This document shows positions 53,765-62,821 of a DNA stretch of 64,000 nt, piece after piece. The notes beneath the pieces are model-generated. The model did not search any database. It had not been told where the DNA came from and saw nothing but the letters and a program-made list of their open reading frames with translations. Origin of the DNA: Rhodococcus rhodochrous (GTDB lineage: Bacteria; Actinomycetota; Actinomycetes; Mycobacteriales; Mycobacteriaceae); contig NZ_LT906450.1 in the NCBI RefSeq assembly GCF_900187265.1, forward strand, positions 1,479,444 through 1,543,443. Reading direction: 5' to 3'. Each line of letters opens with the position of its first letter. Position 1 is the first letter of the stretch. The position numbers were made by a program, and so were the translations under genes.

Positions 53765-53779
53765 CGTACAGCCTGTACG
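53765..53779. promoter_or_regulatory. Palindrome CGTACAG-C-CTGTACG
   Basis: A perfect seven-base dyad with one central base. It shares GTACGAA (53775-53781) with the stronger palindrome at 53729-53755, which suggests one regulator binds both sites. Confidence 0.5.
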
Positions 53780-54103
53780 AATCAGATCGTTCCAGAATGG
53801 CACAACGTGCTACCGGGGAGTCAGGTACAACTGTGTGCACATGGCGTTGATGCGAATGGCCTTCGACGTTTATATCGAAAGACGTTGCAGGAAAATGAGT
53901 TCGGAGTCGATCGCCTGACAGGGGCGGCCGCTCGGCACCCGTCGCGGAGAGGCGCACTCCGTGCCGCGGAAGCTCGACCGAGGCGAGCCTCCCTGTATTC
54001 CCCTTTCGAAAATGCGCCACACCTCGCATCGGTGTGATTCTCGACACTACGGCGGGTGATTGTGTCGAAGCACAGTTCTTTCCGGTGGTGAGAGGATGGC
54101 CGC

Positions 54104-54883
54104 GTGAGCAACACTCGTCTTGTCGAAACACCGGTGGTCGAACTCGAGGTACGTCTCGACGGGGAAGGGCCGGCAGTCGTCCTGCTTCCCTCCCTCGGAC
54201 GCGATTCCTACGAATTCGATCCGATCGCGAGCGACCTTGCGGCAGCGGGATTCACCGCTCTGCGACCGCAACCCCGAGGAATCGGCAGCAGCCGTGGACC
54301 CATGACCGGCCTCGATCTGCACGACCTCGCGGGTGACGTCGCCGCCGTCGTCGAGCATTTCGACGCCGCACCTGCCGTGGTGGCCGGCCACGCATTCGGG
54401 CACTACGTGGCCCGGGTGCTCGCAGCCGATCGGCCCGAACTCGTCCGGGGGGTCGCCGTGCTCGCCGCCGGTGCCCGCCGGTTCCCGGCCTCGCTGACCG
54501 AGCGTGTCGCCAAGTGCTCCGACCTCTCGCTTCCCGATCATGAACGACTCGTGCACCTGCGCGACGTCTTCTTCGCCGAAGGACACGATCCGGCGGTGTG
54601 GCTCGACGGGTGGTGGCCCGAGGCGATCGTGTCGCAACGGGCAGCGATGGCTGCGACCGACAAGGAATCGTGGTGGACGGTGGCGCTGTCACCTCTGCTC
54701 GACGTACAAGCAGGAGAGGACGTCTTCCGGCCCGCGGAGACCCGCGGTGAGCTCGTGGACGAGTTCGGGAGCGAACTCGTTTCCACGGCCGTCGTGCCGG
54801 GTTGCGGGCACGCCCTCGTCCCGGAGGCTCCTCACGAGGTGGCCCGGATCCTGGTCGAGTGGATCCGTACGCGTCTCGGATGA
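54104..54883 (+). CDS. Alpha/beta-hydrolase-fold protein lacking the nucleophile serine
   Basis: A 259-residue alpha/beta hydrolase fold. The oxyanion strand (VVLLPSLGRDSYEF) and the C-terminal histidine region (GCGHALVPEAPHEVA) are normal. The nucleophile elbow is AGHAFGH, with Ala97 where Ser, Asp or Cys is expected, and no other serine in the turn. It may be a non-hydrolytic member of the fold, such as a cofactor-free oxygenase, lyase or binding protein. GTG start. Upstream is the palindrome-rich gap. Confidence 0.87.
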   Translation: MSNTRLVETPVVELEVRLDGEGPAVVLLPSLGRDSYEFDPIASDLAAAGFTALRPQPRGIGSSRGPMTGLDLHDLAGDVAAVVEHFDAAPAVVAGHAFGHYVARVLAADRPELVRGVAVLAAGARRFPASLTERVAKCSDLSLPDHERLVHLRDVFFAEGHDPAVWLDGWWPEAIVSQRAAMAATDKESWWTVALSPLLDVQAGEDVFRPAETRGELVDEFGSELVSTAVVPGCGHALVPEAPHEVARILVEWIRTRLG

Positions 54884-54974
54884 AGATTTCGTCATCCTCG
54901 GCTCATCGGCTCCTCATCGTCGTGCGCCAGAGTTACCGGTGACCAGGACGAGCACCGAGTCGAGGAGAACGATC

Positions 54975-55142
54975 ATGGCGATGAGCCGCACCGCATGGGC
55001 CGTGACCGCTGTAGCGGTCGCGACGATGGCCGGCGGCCCCGACGGAAGCATTCGTGCGGACGTCGGCCCGGACAGGGACGCGGGGCCGGGAGACGGGCCC
55101 ACCGACATCCCGTACATCGATGTCACGACGTGCGACGCGTGA
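54975..55142 (+). CDS. Small exported Asp/Gly-rich peptide, possibly truncated
   Basis: A 55-residue protein with a signal-peptide-like N terminus (MSRTAWAVTAVAVATMAG) and an acidic, Gly/Pro-rich remainder ending in TTCDA. GAGGAG lies seven bases before the ATG. The frame continues past its TGA into an Asp/His-rich stretch, so the gene may be the front part of a longer metal-binding protein broken by a nonsense codon. Confidence 0.6.
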   Translation: MAMSRTAWAVTAVAVATMAGGPDGSIRADVGPDRDAGPGDGPTDIPYIDVTTCDA

Positions 55143-55298
55143 TTCGAGGACTGGGACGACACAGTGCCGGACCACGTCGAGGACTTCTGCGACGAGCGGG
55201 ACGACCGCTGCGACGATGTGCACGACGACGACCACGACGCCCGGGACGACGACCACGACGACTGGGACGACCGACCGGCACGACGGCCCTACGACGAC
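55143..55298 (+). pseudogene. In-frame Asp/His/Trp-rich continuation after the TGA
   Basis: The same frame reads about 52 more codons after the TGA at 55140-55142, with repeated DDHDARDDDHDDWDD-like composition, three cysteines and no further stop before a strong hairpin at 55299. It looks like a metal-binding tail or a GAC simple repeat. The absence of a stop before the terminator argues that this part is no longer translated. Confidence 0.4.
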
Positions 55299-55331
55299 GA
55301 GACCCCACCGGAAGTGTTCCGGTGGGGTCTC
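55299..55331. terminator. Bidirectional hairpin terminator
   Basis: A perfect 15-pair stem (55299-55313 with 55317-55331) and GTG loop, 17 bases past the end of the acyl-CoA carboxylase gene on the minus strand and downstream of the plus-strand microprotein. Confidence 0.88.
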
Positions 55332-55347
55332 GTTCTACCTGCGTGTG

Positions 55348-58300
55348 TTACGCGAGCGTGCGTGCCATGCCGCGTTCGACGGCCGCGATGATCTGCGGCC
55401 GCAGCTCGACCGCCGGCACGATCGCGTCGACCGAGCCGACCTGCTGTGCGCGCTGGATGTTGTGGATCGCCTCGAATTCGGCCGCCACCTCACCGAGCTT
55501 CTCCGACCGCACGGCGGTGCGCAGAGCGGTGAGCTCGACGCCCAGACGCGCCTTGTCGCCGTCCTCCGCGGCCCGCAGCTGGGCCTCGAGTTCCACGACC
55601 CGCGGATCGCTCGCAGTGCGCTTGTTGACGTCGCGGGTGAAGACCACCGCGGCCGCCGGAGCGCCACCGAGCACCGAGGCGAACGAACCCTCCACGGCGA
55701 GGACTTCCATGTTCTCGTTCAACGCGCCCGAGAACACCACGAAGGCACCACCGTGGTAGCGGGAGACCACGACGAACACGATCGGACCGTCGAAGTTGAC
55801 GATGGCCCGGCCGATCTCGGCGCCGTACTCGAGCTGCAGGTTGCGCAGCGACTCGGGGGAGCCGTCGAAGCCCGACAGGTTGGCGAGCACCACGAGCGGG
55901 CGGTTGCCGCTCGCCGCATTGATCGCCCGCGCCGTCTTCTTCGACGACTTCGGGAACAGCGTGCCCGAGGTCCACTGGTCCGGTCCGTCGGCCGGGAACC
56001 AGCCCTTGCGCGGGATCGCGCGGGACTCGATGCCGATGACCGTCACCGGGTTTCCACCCAGGTGCGCGTCGAACACGACCGAGGTGTCGGCGTCGGCCAT
56101 GTCGGCCCACCGTTCGAGCACCGCGTGGTCCTGGTCGACCACCGAACGCATCACCGTGCGGATGTCGAACGGCTTCTTGCGATCCGGGTTGGTCTCGGAC
56201 GAGAAGATGTCGCCCACGGTGGTGAAGTCGCTGGACGGATGCACGTGCGGGTACACGCACACGTTGCGGTCGACCGGGTCGGAGGACACGGCCTTGCGCG
56301 GGAAGCGCTCGCCCGGCGCGACGTAGGCGTGGGCGTAGTGCGCGAACAGCGTCTCGATGGCGGCACTGAGGTTCGGAGCCCAGTACTGCGCCTGGCCGTT
56401 GGGGCCCATGACGCGGTCGTAGCCGCCGATGCCGAAGTTGTCCTCGGCGGAGACGCCACCCGAGTAGTCGAGCGACTGCTTGCCGGTGAGCACCATCGCG
56501 CTGTCCGGGGTCATCACGAGGATGCCCTTGGTGTGCATGAGCATCGTCGCCTCGGCGTTCCAGTACGGCTGCGCGCCGACGTTGATGCCGGTGACCACGA
56601 CGTTGATCTCGCCGCCGTTCTGCGTGAACGTGATGATGCGACGCAGGCCGCGCGACACCCAGTCCATGTTCTCGGTACCCGAGCCCATGGAGATCGTCGC
56701 GCCGGACGACAGTGCGAACCACTCGACGGGAGCGTTCAGGCTCTCCGCCAGGTCGATCGCGGCGACCACGCGGGAGCACTCGGCCTCCGCGACGGTGCCC
56801 AGCGCCTTGGTGGGATCACCGAACAGCGCGACGCGCTTCATGCCCTCGGGGTACCGCGGGGTCGGGGTGTCGACGACACCGACGATCAGACCCGCAGTGT
56901 TGCGGCCGTAGGGGCGGTCGACGGGCACGAGGGTGCCCTGCTCGTCGAAGTCGTACTCGACGAAGGTGCCCTCGCCGCCGGTGAGCAGCGGGATCAGCTC
57001 GTACGGGTAGACGGTGCCGCGGGCACGGGACCGCTGGACCTTCTGGGTGTACTCGTCGAGCGGCTTCAGCGGCTCCTTCGGCGGCTCGGTGACCCGCACG
57101 ATGACGCCCGCACCGGAGCGGTACGAGAAGCGCAGGGCGACCTCGCGTGCCGGCTCGTCCTGGCGATCACGCCACGACCCGATGACGGTGATCTCCTCGA
57201 GGCCGGCACCCACGGTCAGCGGCGCGGCGTTGCGGCCGATGCGACGCAGATCCTCCATGTCGAGATCGACGGCGGGCCACACGTAGAGCACCACGCGGTT
57301 CGCGTCGAGACGTCGCCCGCCGCGGTTGGCCTGGGCGCGTCGCATGCCGTCGAGCGAGCTCGCGAGAGCGCGTTCGAAGGCCGGCAGTCCGACGATGCGG
57401 CCGGACTCGTCGCGCTGCGGCGTCAGGTCGCGCACCTCGGCGAGGGCGATGAACCGCTCGTCGGACGGATTGTCCTGCGACACCAGGTGATACAGGTAGG
57501 TGTCCGGGTTGGCGGGCAGGCGGGTGCCGTCGAAGTTCTTCAGGCGCCACAGATCCAGACGCTGACCCGTGAGCGGGTGGATGTCGCGGATGTTGGTCTC
57601 CTCCGCGTATCCGGTCTCGTAGGGGCGGAAGGTGAACACGTGCTCTTCGGCCGTGTCGGTGTGGCAGACCGTCACGGTCACGCGACGGGCCGCGCCGGTC
57701 ACCGGGCGTGCGGCGAGTTCGGCGCGCAGTGCGTCGGCCTGGGCGTCGGCATCGGCCGGAGCGTCGTCCCACGCGAGATACAGGTCGATCACCAGGTTCT
57801 TCGTGTCGGGAACCGATGCCGCCGACTCCTCGACGGCGGCGAGCAGCGAGGCGAACTCGGCGTGCGGTGCCTCCGCGGAGATCAGGTACAGGCGGGTGCC
57901 GCGCAGATCGAAGTTGCCGGTGACGAACTGGTGCCCGGCGACCGTGCACGAGCAGACGTCCTCGAGGGTGCGGATCTTGTACGCCCGTCGGGTGATGACC
58001 TCGAGCAACGGACCCGGAACGGTCTCGGGACGCGTGATCTGCTGTGCGAGAAGGTCGATCAGCGGCTCGGGGGTAGCGACCAGCGACTCGATGCGCTGCG
58101 CGTAGTCCGCCGCCTGCGCATGCTCGGCGAGGTACGCGAGCGAACCGCGGACCCCGTCGTAGACCTGCTCGCGGGCCTTGCGGATCACCGGCTCCTCGAA
58201 GTAGCGGTACCGCAGGTTGCGGGCGGTGTCGCCGATGACCGGGAAGCGGACCTGGGTCGCGACGATCAGACGGTCGAGGACCTCGTTGAGTTCGTGGGAG

Positions 58301-60825
58301 ATGCCCACCTCGGTGTCGTCGCGCTCGACCCAGCGGTCGAGCAGCGCAGTGACCACGGGAACATGGGCTTCGATGCGCTCGAGTGCGAGGAACAGCCGGT
58401 AGACGGCCTCCTCGAGATCCGGGGTGCGATCGAGTTCGAGGACGTCGTAGTGCCGCAGGGCACGGGCGAGACGCGCGCGGAAGCTGTCGGGCAGACCCCC
58501 GACCTCCACGTCGAGCGACTGCAGGTAGCCGTGGAAGAACTCGCGGGGGCTGTGGACCCGGTCGTCGCTGTTCTTCTCCTCCTCGGTCGGACGGTTGCGC
58601 GACAGTTCGCACACGTCCGCGAAGGTCGTCAGCAGCGAGAGCTCGGCGCGGACGAGTGCGCACGAGTCGACCGAGCCGGAGAGACGCTCGTACTCGGCGA
58701 GCAGCGCCGCGGTGCGCTTGGCGGACACGTCGTATCCGGTGACCAGAGCGGCGAGCGAGTCGAGGCGGGCGAGAGCGTCGACGGCGACATCGTCGCTGAG
58801 CGAGGGCGCCGGTGCGGCGAACTCCACGCGCTCGACGGTCTCGGTGACGACCTCCTCGACGATCTGGTCGACCCGCAGGAGCGGGGCGCCCGCGTCGACC
58901 TGCGCGTTGACGACGGCGAGGATCTCGCGGACCTTGCCGGCGAAGGGAGCGCGGACCGCGGTCTCCATCTTCATCGACTCGAGCACGACGAGGGTCTGAC
59001 CGGCCTCGACCTCGTCACCGACGGCGACGGGAACCGCGACGACCACGGCCGGGGCGGGGGTGCGCACCACGCCGGCCTCGTCCTGGCTGATCTGGTGGCT
59101 GATGCCGTCGACCTCGACGAGGAAGTGGGCCGGACCGGCGATCGACACCACGTTGTGGCGGCGTCCGCCGAGGGTCAGGCGCGACTCGTAGTCGCCCAGC
59201 CGCTCGACGTCGACGTCGAACTCGGCGGAACCGGTGTCGACCCGGTAGCGGTGCGGGCCGACCTGGCCGACGACGAGCTCGTAGGCCTGGCCCTGGTAGC
59301 TCAGCTCGATCTTGCGTCCGACGGCGTGTCCGGCGCGCGGGCGACCGCCGCGGGCCGAAGCGAGGAAGGCGGAGCGCTCGCGGGCCTCGTCGGTGTCGTA
59401 GACGTCGACGGCCGTCGCGATCAGAGCGACGTCGGCGACCTTGGACGGACCGGTCTCGGTGCCGGCACCGGTGCGGTCGAGCCAGCCGGTGTCGGCGGAG
59501 GCGTCGATGACCTCGGGACGGTCGAGCAGGTCGAGCAGGAACGACTTGGTCGTCGTGCCGCCGTCGAGGACGACGGTGGTCTCGCGCAGAGCGGTGCGCA
59601 GGCGGGCGAGTGCCTCGTCGCGGTCGCGGCCCCACGCGATGATCTTGGCGACCATCGAGTCGTAGTCGGGCGGGATGATGTCGCTCTGGGCGATGCCGGT
59701 GTCGACACGCAGGCCGGAGCCGAGCGGGAACTTGAGCAGCTGCACGGTGCCGGGGGCGGGCGCGAAGCCGTTGGCGGCATCCTCGGCGTTCAGGCGGGCC
59801 TCGACGGCGTGACCGAACTCGGAGGGGCACTCGCCGGGCAGCTTCTCGCCGGAGGCGACGAGGATCTGCAGCTTCACGAGGTCGATGCCGGTCGTGGCTT
59901 CGGTGATGGGGTGCTCGACCTGGAGGCGGGTGTTGACCTCGAGGAAGGTGAAGATCTTCAGGTCGGGCTGGTAGAGGTACTCGACGGTGCCGGCACCGGC
60001 ATAGCCGGCGGCGCGGACGAGATCGGCCGAGACCGTGCGCAGGTGGTCGGACTGCTCCTTGGTGAGCAGCGGCGAGGCGGACTCCTCGATGACCTTCTGG
60101 TTCTTGCGCTGGATCGAGCAGTCGCGCACACCGGGAGCCCACACGTTGCCGTGCTTGTCGGCGATGACCTGGACCTCGACGTGGCGCGCGTCGGTGACGA
60201 GACGCTCGATGAACACGACGGGGTCGCCGAAGGAACGCTCGGCCTCACCCTGGGTGCGCTCGAGGGCGAGCTCGAGCTCGTCCTCGGCGTAGACCTTGCG
60301 GATGCCACGGCCACCGCCGCCGGAGCGGGCCTTGATGATCAGCGGGTAGCCGATGGCCTGCGCGTGGCGGCGCGCGTCGGCGCGGGAATCGACGGGTCCA
60401 CCGGACCACGGTGCGACGGGAACCCCGACCTTCTCGGCGAGGAGTTTCGCCTCGACCTTGTCGCCGAGCAGACGCATGGCGTCGGCGGAGGGGCCGATGA
60501 AGGTGATCCCGAGACGGGCACACAGCTCGGCGAAGGCGGGATCCTCGGCGACGAAGCCCCAGCCGACCCAGACGGCGTCGGCCTTCGCCTCGAGGAGCGC
60601 GCGCTCGAGTTCTGCATGATCGAGGTAGGGGGTCGCCGCCGTCGTCGACGGACGGAGGGTCACTCCTTCGTCGGCCTGACGGACGAACATCGCCCGTCGT
60701 TCGGCGTCGGTGTGCAGAGCGATCGTCTTGATGTCGTAGCCGTGCTCGGAGTTGAGCTCCCGGACTGCCCGGATGAGGCGTACTGCCGCCTCACCTCGAT
60801 TGACCACTGCGATCCGCTTGAACAT
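55348..60825 (-). CDS. Single-chain acyl-CoA carboxylase (BC-BCCP-central-CT), eukaryotic-ACC-like layout
   Basis: A 1,825-residue biotin enzyme that would carboxylate an acyl-CoA (acetyl-, propionyl- or longer) to the malonyl derivative. Domains in order: biotin carboxylase (1-450; ATP loop ARSGGGGRGIRK, VEVQVIADKHGN, EVNTRLQVEHP), a linking region (450-580), biotin carrier with Lys619 in ESMKMETA, a 600-residue central region (about 660-1250) and carboxyltransferase (about 1250-1800; PYELIPLLTGGEGTFVEYD, LSSGATISMGSG, GGAFVVFSGALN). Most bacteria, including rhodococci, use separate AccA and AccD chains, and single-chain bacterial carboxylases are usually far shorter. Start at ATG 60825, where the carboxylase domain begins. 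Monocistronic, with a terminator just after it. Confidence 0.92.
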   Translation of the reverse strand: MFKRIAVVNRGEAAVRLIRAVRELNSEHGYDIKTIALHTDAERRAMFVRQADEGVTLRPSTTAATPYLDHAELERALLEAKADAVWVGWGFVAEDPAFAELCARLGITFIGPSADAMRLLGDKVEAKLLAEKVGVPVAPWSGGPVDSRADARRHAQAIGYPLIIKARSGGGGRGIRKVYAEDELELALERTQGEAERSFGDPVVFIERLVTDARHVEVQVIADKHGNVWAPGVRDCSIQRKNQKVIEESASPLLTKEQSDHLRTVSADLVRAAGYAGAGTVEYLYQPDLKIFTFLEVNTRLQVEHPITEATTGIDLVKLQILVASGEKLPGECPSEFGHAVEARLNAEDAANGFAPAPGTVQLLKFPLGSGLRVDTGIAQSDIIPPDYDSMVAKIIAWGRDRDEALARLRTALRETTVVLDGGTTTKSFLLDLLDRPEVIDASADTGWLDRTGAGTETGPSKVADVALIATAVDVYDTDEARERSAFLASARGGRPRAGHAVGRKIELSYQGQAYELVVGQVGPHRYRVDTGSAEFDVDVERLGDYESRLTLGGRRHNVVSIAGPAHFLVEVDGISHQISQDEAGVVRTPAPAVVVAVPVAVGDEVEAGQTLVVLESMKMETAVRAPFAGKVREILAVVNAQVDAGAPLLRVDQIVEEVVTETVERVEFAAPAPSLSDDVAVDALARLDSLAALVTGYDVSAKRTAALLAEYERLSGSVDSCALVRAELSLLTTFADVCELSRNRPTEEEKNSDDRVHSPREFFHGYLQSLDVEVGGLPDSFRARLARALRHYDVLELDRTPDLEEAVYRLFLALERIEAHVPVVTALLDRWVERDDTEVGISHELNEVLDRLIVATQVRFPVIGDTARNLRYRYFEEPVIRKAREQVYDGVRGSLAYLAEHAQAADYAQRIESLVATPEPLIDLLAQQITRPETVPGPLLEVITRRAYKIRTLEDVCSCTVAGHQFVTGNFDLRGTRLYLISAEAPHAEFASLLAAVEESAASVPDTKNLVIDLYLAWDDAPADADAQADALRAELAARPVTGAARRVTVTVCHTDTAEEHVFTFRPYETGYAEETNIRDIHPLTGQRLDLWRLKNFDGTRLPANPDTYLYHLVSQDNPSDERFIALAEVRDLTPQRDESGRIVGLPAFERALASSLDGMRRAQANRGGRRLDANRVVLYVWPAVDLDMEDLRRIGRNAAPLTVGAGLEEITVIGSWRDRQDEPAREVALRFSYRSGAGVIVRVTEPPKEPLKPLDEYTQKVQRSRARGTVYPYELIPLLTGGEGTFVEYDFDEQGTLVPVDRPYGRNTAGLIVGVVDTPTPRYPEGMKRVALFGDPTKALGTVAEAECSRVVAAIDLAESLNAPVEWFALSSGATISMGSGTENMDWVSRGLRRIITFTQNGGEINVVVTGINVGAQPYWNAEATMLMHTKGILVMTPDSAMVLTGKQSLDYSGGVSAEDNFGIGGYDRVMGPNGQAQYWAPNLSAAIETLFAHYAHAYVAPGERFPRKAVSSDPVDRNVCVYPHVHPSSDFTTVGDIFSSETNPDRKKPFDIRTVMRSVVDQDHAVLERWADMADADTSVVFDAHLGGNPVTVIGIESRAIPRKGWFPADGPDQWTSGTLFPKSSKKTARAINAASGNRPLVVLANLSGFDGSPESLRNLQLEYGAEIGRAIVNFDGPIVFVVVSRYHGGAFVVFSGALNENMEVLAVEGSFASVLGGAPAAAVVFTRDVNKRTASDPRVVELEAQLRAAEDGDKARLGVELTALRTAVRSEKLGEVAAEFEAIHNIQRAQQVGSVDAIVPAVELRPQIIAAVERGMARTLA

Positions 60826-61618
60826 ACTCGTTGCCACCGTTCTCCATGGTTTGTGCACGCATCGGGCGCGCGTCTCGAAGCTCCACCCCAATGAGGAGGT
60901 CAAACTAACCGGTCCTACGTTCCACGTCTCGTGTTGGCGACGCGAGCGGGAACATGTAGCGGTCGGCTCCTCGTGGTTGGCATGGGCATGCGTGTTCGTC
61001 GTCGATCCACCGGGCAACATCCGCGGTGTCCGAAGGACCGTTTCGAACAGATCTCCGCAGCTACGGCCGTCGGTTGCGACGGTCACGTCCCCCTGGGCGA
61101 AGGCTCCGTTCGGATAACAGCATGGAGGAAACATGAGGGTTTGTCACGTTTTGCTCCCGTCCGGGCCGATCGGCGGTCTTCTCGCGGTCGAGTTCTCTCA
61201 CAGGTATTCGCGCGCAGGGGCTTTCGCTCGGAGGTAGGCGCCGGGACGGGGGTCTGCGGTTTCGCGTGCCGCCGGTACTGTGGAGTAACACCGATCGGTA
61301 ACTTTCCGGGGCCTCCGCCGCCCGCCTCGGGCGACCCCTCGTTCCTGCTGGTGCGCACCGGTTTTCGCGCACCCGGAATCGGGGCATGATCCGGGATCGG
61401 ACAAATCGCTCCGGCCCGCCTCGAAAATGCTGTGACATCCGTCACGGGGTGCGAAAAGGCGAAGGTCTCAACCGAACCGGAGCGCGGCCGTCGACGTGTC
61501 GGATCGTGACCTTCGAGCGCCCGGGATCGGGGCCGTTACCGGGCATTTCTCCGAGCTCGCGCGGAATCTGGAACAGTGGACAGTACATGCCTGCGGACGA
61601 GCCGCGAGGAGGATCCCC
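60826..61618. other. 793-base intergenic region between the carboxylase and the coiled-coil gene
   Basis: Divergent promoter region without a convincing gene; the open frames on both strands lack ribosome sites and family features. It contains a CRP-like site at 61431-61446 and two imperfect direct copies of GCGCxCCGGxATCGGGGC (61367-61385 and about 61517-61533). Part may be a long leader of the carboxylase mRNA, which would fit control of lipid synthesis. Confidence 0.6.
61431..61446. promoter_or_regulatory. CRP/GlxR-like site
   Basis: TGTGACATCCGTCACG fits TGTGA-N6-TCACA at nine of ten defined positions. It lies 173 bases upstream of the coiled-coil gene and 606 bases upstream of the carboxylase. 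Function inferred only. Confidence 0.4.
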
Positions 61619-62821
61619 GTGTCCGAAGCCGATCGACCCCACCTCCCGGGGCGCGACGACGCGCCCGGCCGGGACATCCCGTCGGTGGACCGGCGGACAC
61701 GCATCGCCGGGCAGGTCCGCCGGTGGTGCGAGACCGGCAGCATCGAAGGCAGGCACGCTCCGCTGTCGGATGCCGCGGCGGTCGCACTGGCCGCCGGCTA
61801 CCTCGACGAATCGGCACGTGCGGTGCTGGCGAACCGCCGGCGCGTCGGGCGCCGGCTGCCCACCCTCGACGGATTCGGTGAGCTGCGCCGCCTGTCCGAC
61901 GAGCACGCCCGCCTCCGCGCACGCATCGACGGCCTGCGCCCCGGCGCTGCGCGACTCGCACTCGAATACCGGGCCAACGAGCTCGGCAAACGCATCCGGG
62001 CGGCGCGGCAGACCGTCGTGCACTCGCCGCTGCACTACGCCCAGGGCGTCCGCGCCGTGCGCCGCGACCGACGCGACGGCCTGCATCTCGAGATCGAACA
62101 ACGCGAGGCGCTGTTCGCCGCACTGCAACGCACCCCGGCACCCCTGCCCGTCACGCCCGTCGAGCAGGCCCGGGTAGTGGTGCTCGGTGTCGCCGTCGAC
62201 CGCGTGGGTCGCTGGTCCGAACGCACCCCGCTGGCCGAGACGGGGCGTCGCGTCGCCGAACGGCTCGGACGCGAGGTGTCCTCCGGTGACGACCGCTTCG
62301 TCGACCGCTACGACACCCTGCTCTTCCTCGCCGGTTCCCTGTACGACCGCATCGAGGCGTCGGCGGCGTGGCGTTCGGAGTACTTCGAGGTCCAACGAGC
62401 CCAGCTCGATCTCGCCGAGGAGCTCACCCAGATCGCGGTGGACACCGTCGCCCTGCGCGACCTGCTCGACGAGTTGCAGTCCGCGATCCGATCGGCGCTC
62501 GAGGCGCGGTCCGGTCTCGAATCCCGTGTGGCAGCGCTCGAACCGGTATGGGATCAGATCCTTGCGCGCGTCACCGCGCTCGCGCGCATCGGCGACCTGC
62601 TCACGCGGGCGGAGGACCGTCTGCATCTCACACACATCGCGCAGCGGACCGCGAGTCTCGACCAGCGGATCGACGACCTGATCGGCAGGTCGGGCGTGCG
62701 CGAGTTGTCTGCCGAGAACACCGATTTCGTCGGCGACCAGCTCGGCGCTGCAGCCGAACCGATGGTCGCGCTCCGCAGTGCTCTGTGGACGGACATCGCC
62801 GAGCTCACCGCAAAGGAGTAA
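61619..62821 (+). CDS. Coiled-coil protein of unknown function
   Basis: A 400-residue, mainly helical, Arg- and Glu-rich protein without signal peptide or membrane helix. Residues about 95-170 and 270-370 have heptad-like patterns of Leu/Ile/Ala (for example ELTQIAVDTVALRDLLDELQSAIRSALEARSG, in part). The GTG at 61619 is preceded by GAGGAGGA; longer in-frame starts lack a ribosome site. It lies upstream of a lipoprotein and a ParA ATPase on the same strand, which may indicate a shared spatial or surface role. No family recognised. Confidence 0.78.
   Translation: MSEADRPHLPGRDDAPGRDIPSVDRRTRIAGQVRRWCETGSIEGRHAPLSDAAAVALAAGYLDESARAVLANRRRVGRRLPTLDGFGELRRLSDEHARLRARIDGLRPGAARLALEYRANELGKRIRAARQTVVHSPLHYAQGVRAVRRDRRDGLHLEIEQREALFAALQRTPAPLPVTPVEQARVVVLGVAVDRVGRWSERTPLAETGRRVAERLGREVSSGDDRFVDRYDTLLFLAGSLYDRIEASAAWRSEYFEVQRAQLDLAEELTQIAVDTVALRDLLDELQSAIRSALEARSGLESRVAALEPVWDQILARVTALARIGDLLTRAEDRLHLTHIAQRTASLDQRIDDLIGRSGVRELSAENTDFVGDQLGAAAEPMVALRSALWTDIAELTAKE

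Larger units (their letters stand above)
53431..54103. other. 673-base intergenic region, lower GC, palindrome-rich
   Basis: No convincing gene: the open frames here lack ribosome sites and family features. The stretch 53600-53900 is visibly richer in A+T than the rest of the window. It carries at least three separate dyads (53640-53654, 53729-53755, 53765-53779). It must hold the promoter of the reductase/ketosynthase operon and that of the hydrolase at 54104, and may encode a small RNA. Confidence 0.7.

Noticed and set aside
53619-54131. A minus-strand 170-codon gene in the palindrome-rich gap
   Set aside because: No ribosome site, no recognisable features, and it overlaps the start of the supported hydrolase gene and all but one of the three palindromes.
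55140-55142. TGA read as selenocysteine in the Asp-rich microprotein
   Set aside because: No SECIS-like hairpin is evident right after the codon, no selenoprotein family fits, and the extended frame has no stop before a strong terminator. Nonsense mutation or decay is simpler.
55054-60894. A plus-strand open frame of about 1,946 codons opposite the acyl-CoA carboxylase
   Set aside because: It is the antisense shadow of the minus-strand carboxylase, whose domains and motifs are clear. Long antisense frames are expected at this GC content, and its product has no recognisable fold.
60826-61618. Small genes on either strand in the gap before the coiled-coil protein
   Set aside because: The open frames lack Shine-Dalgarno sequences and any family signature. 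A regulatory region is more likely.
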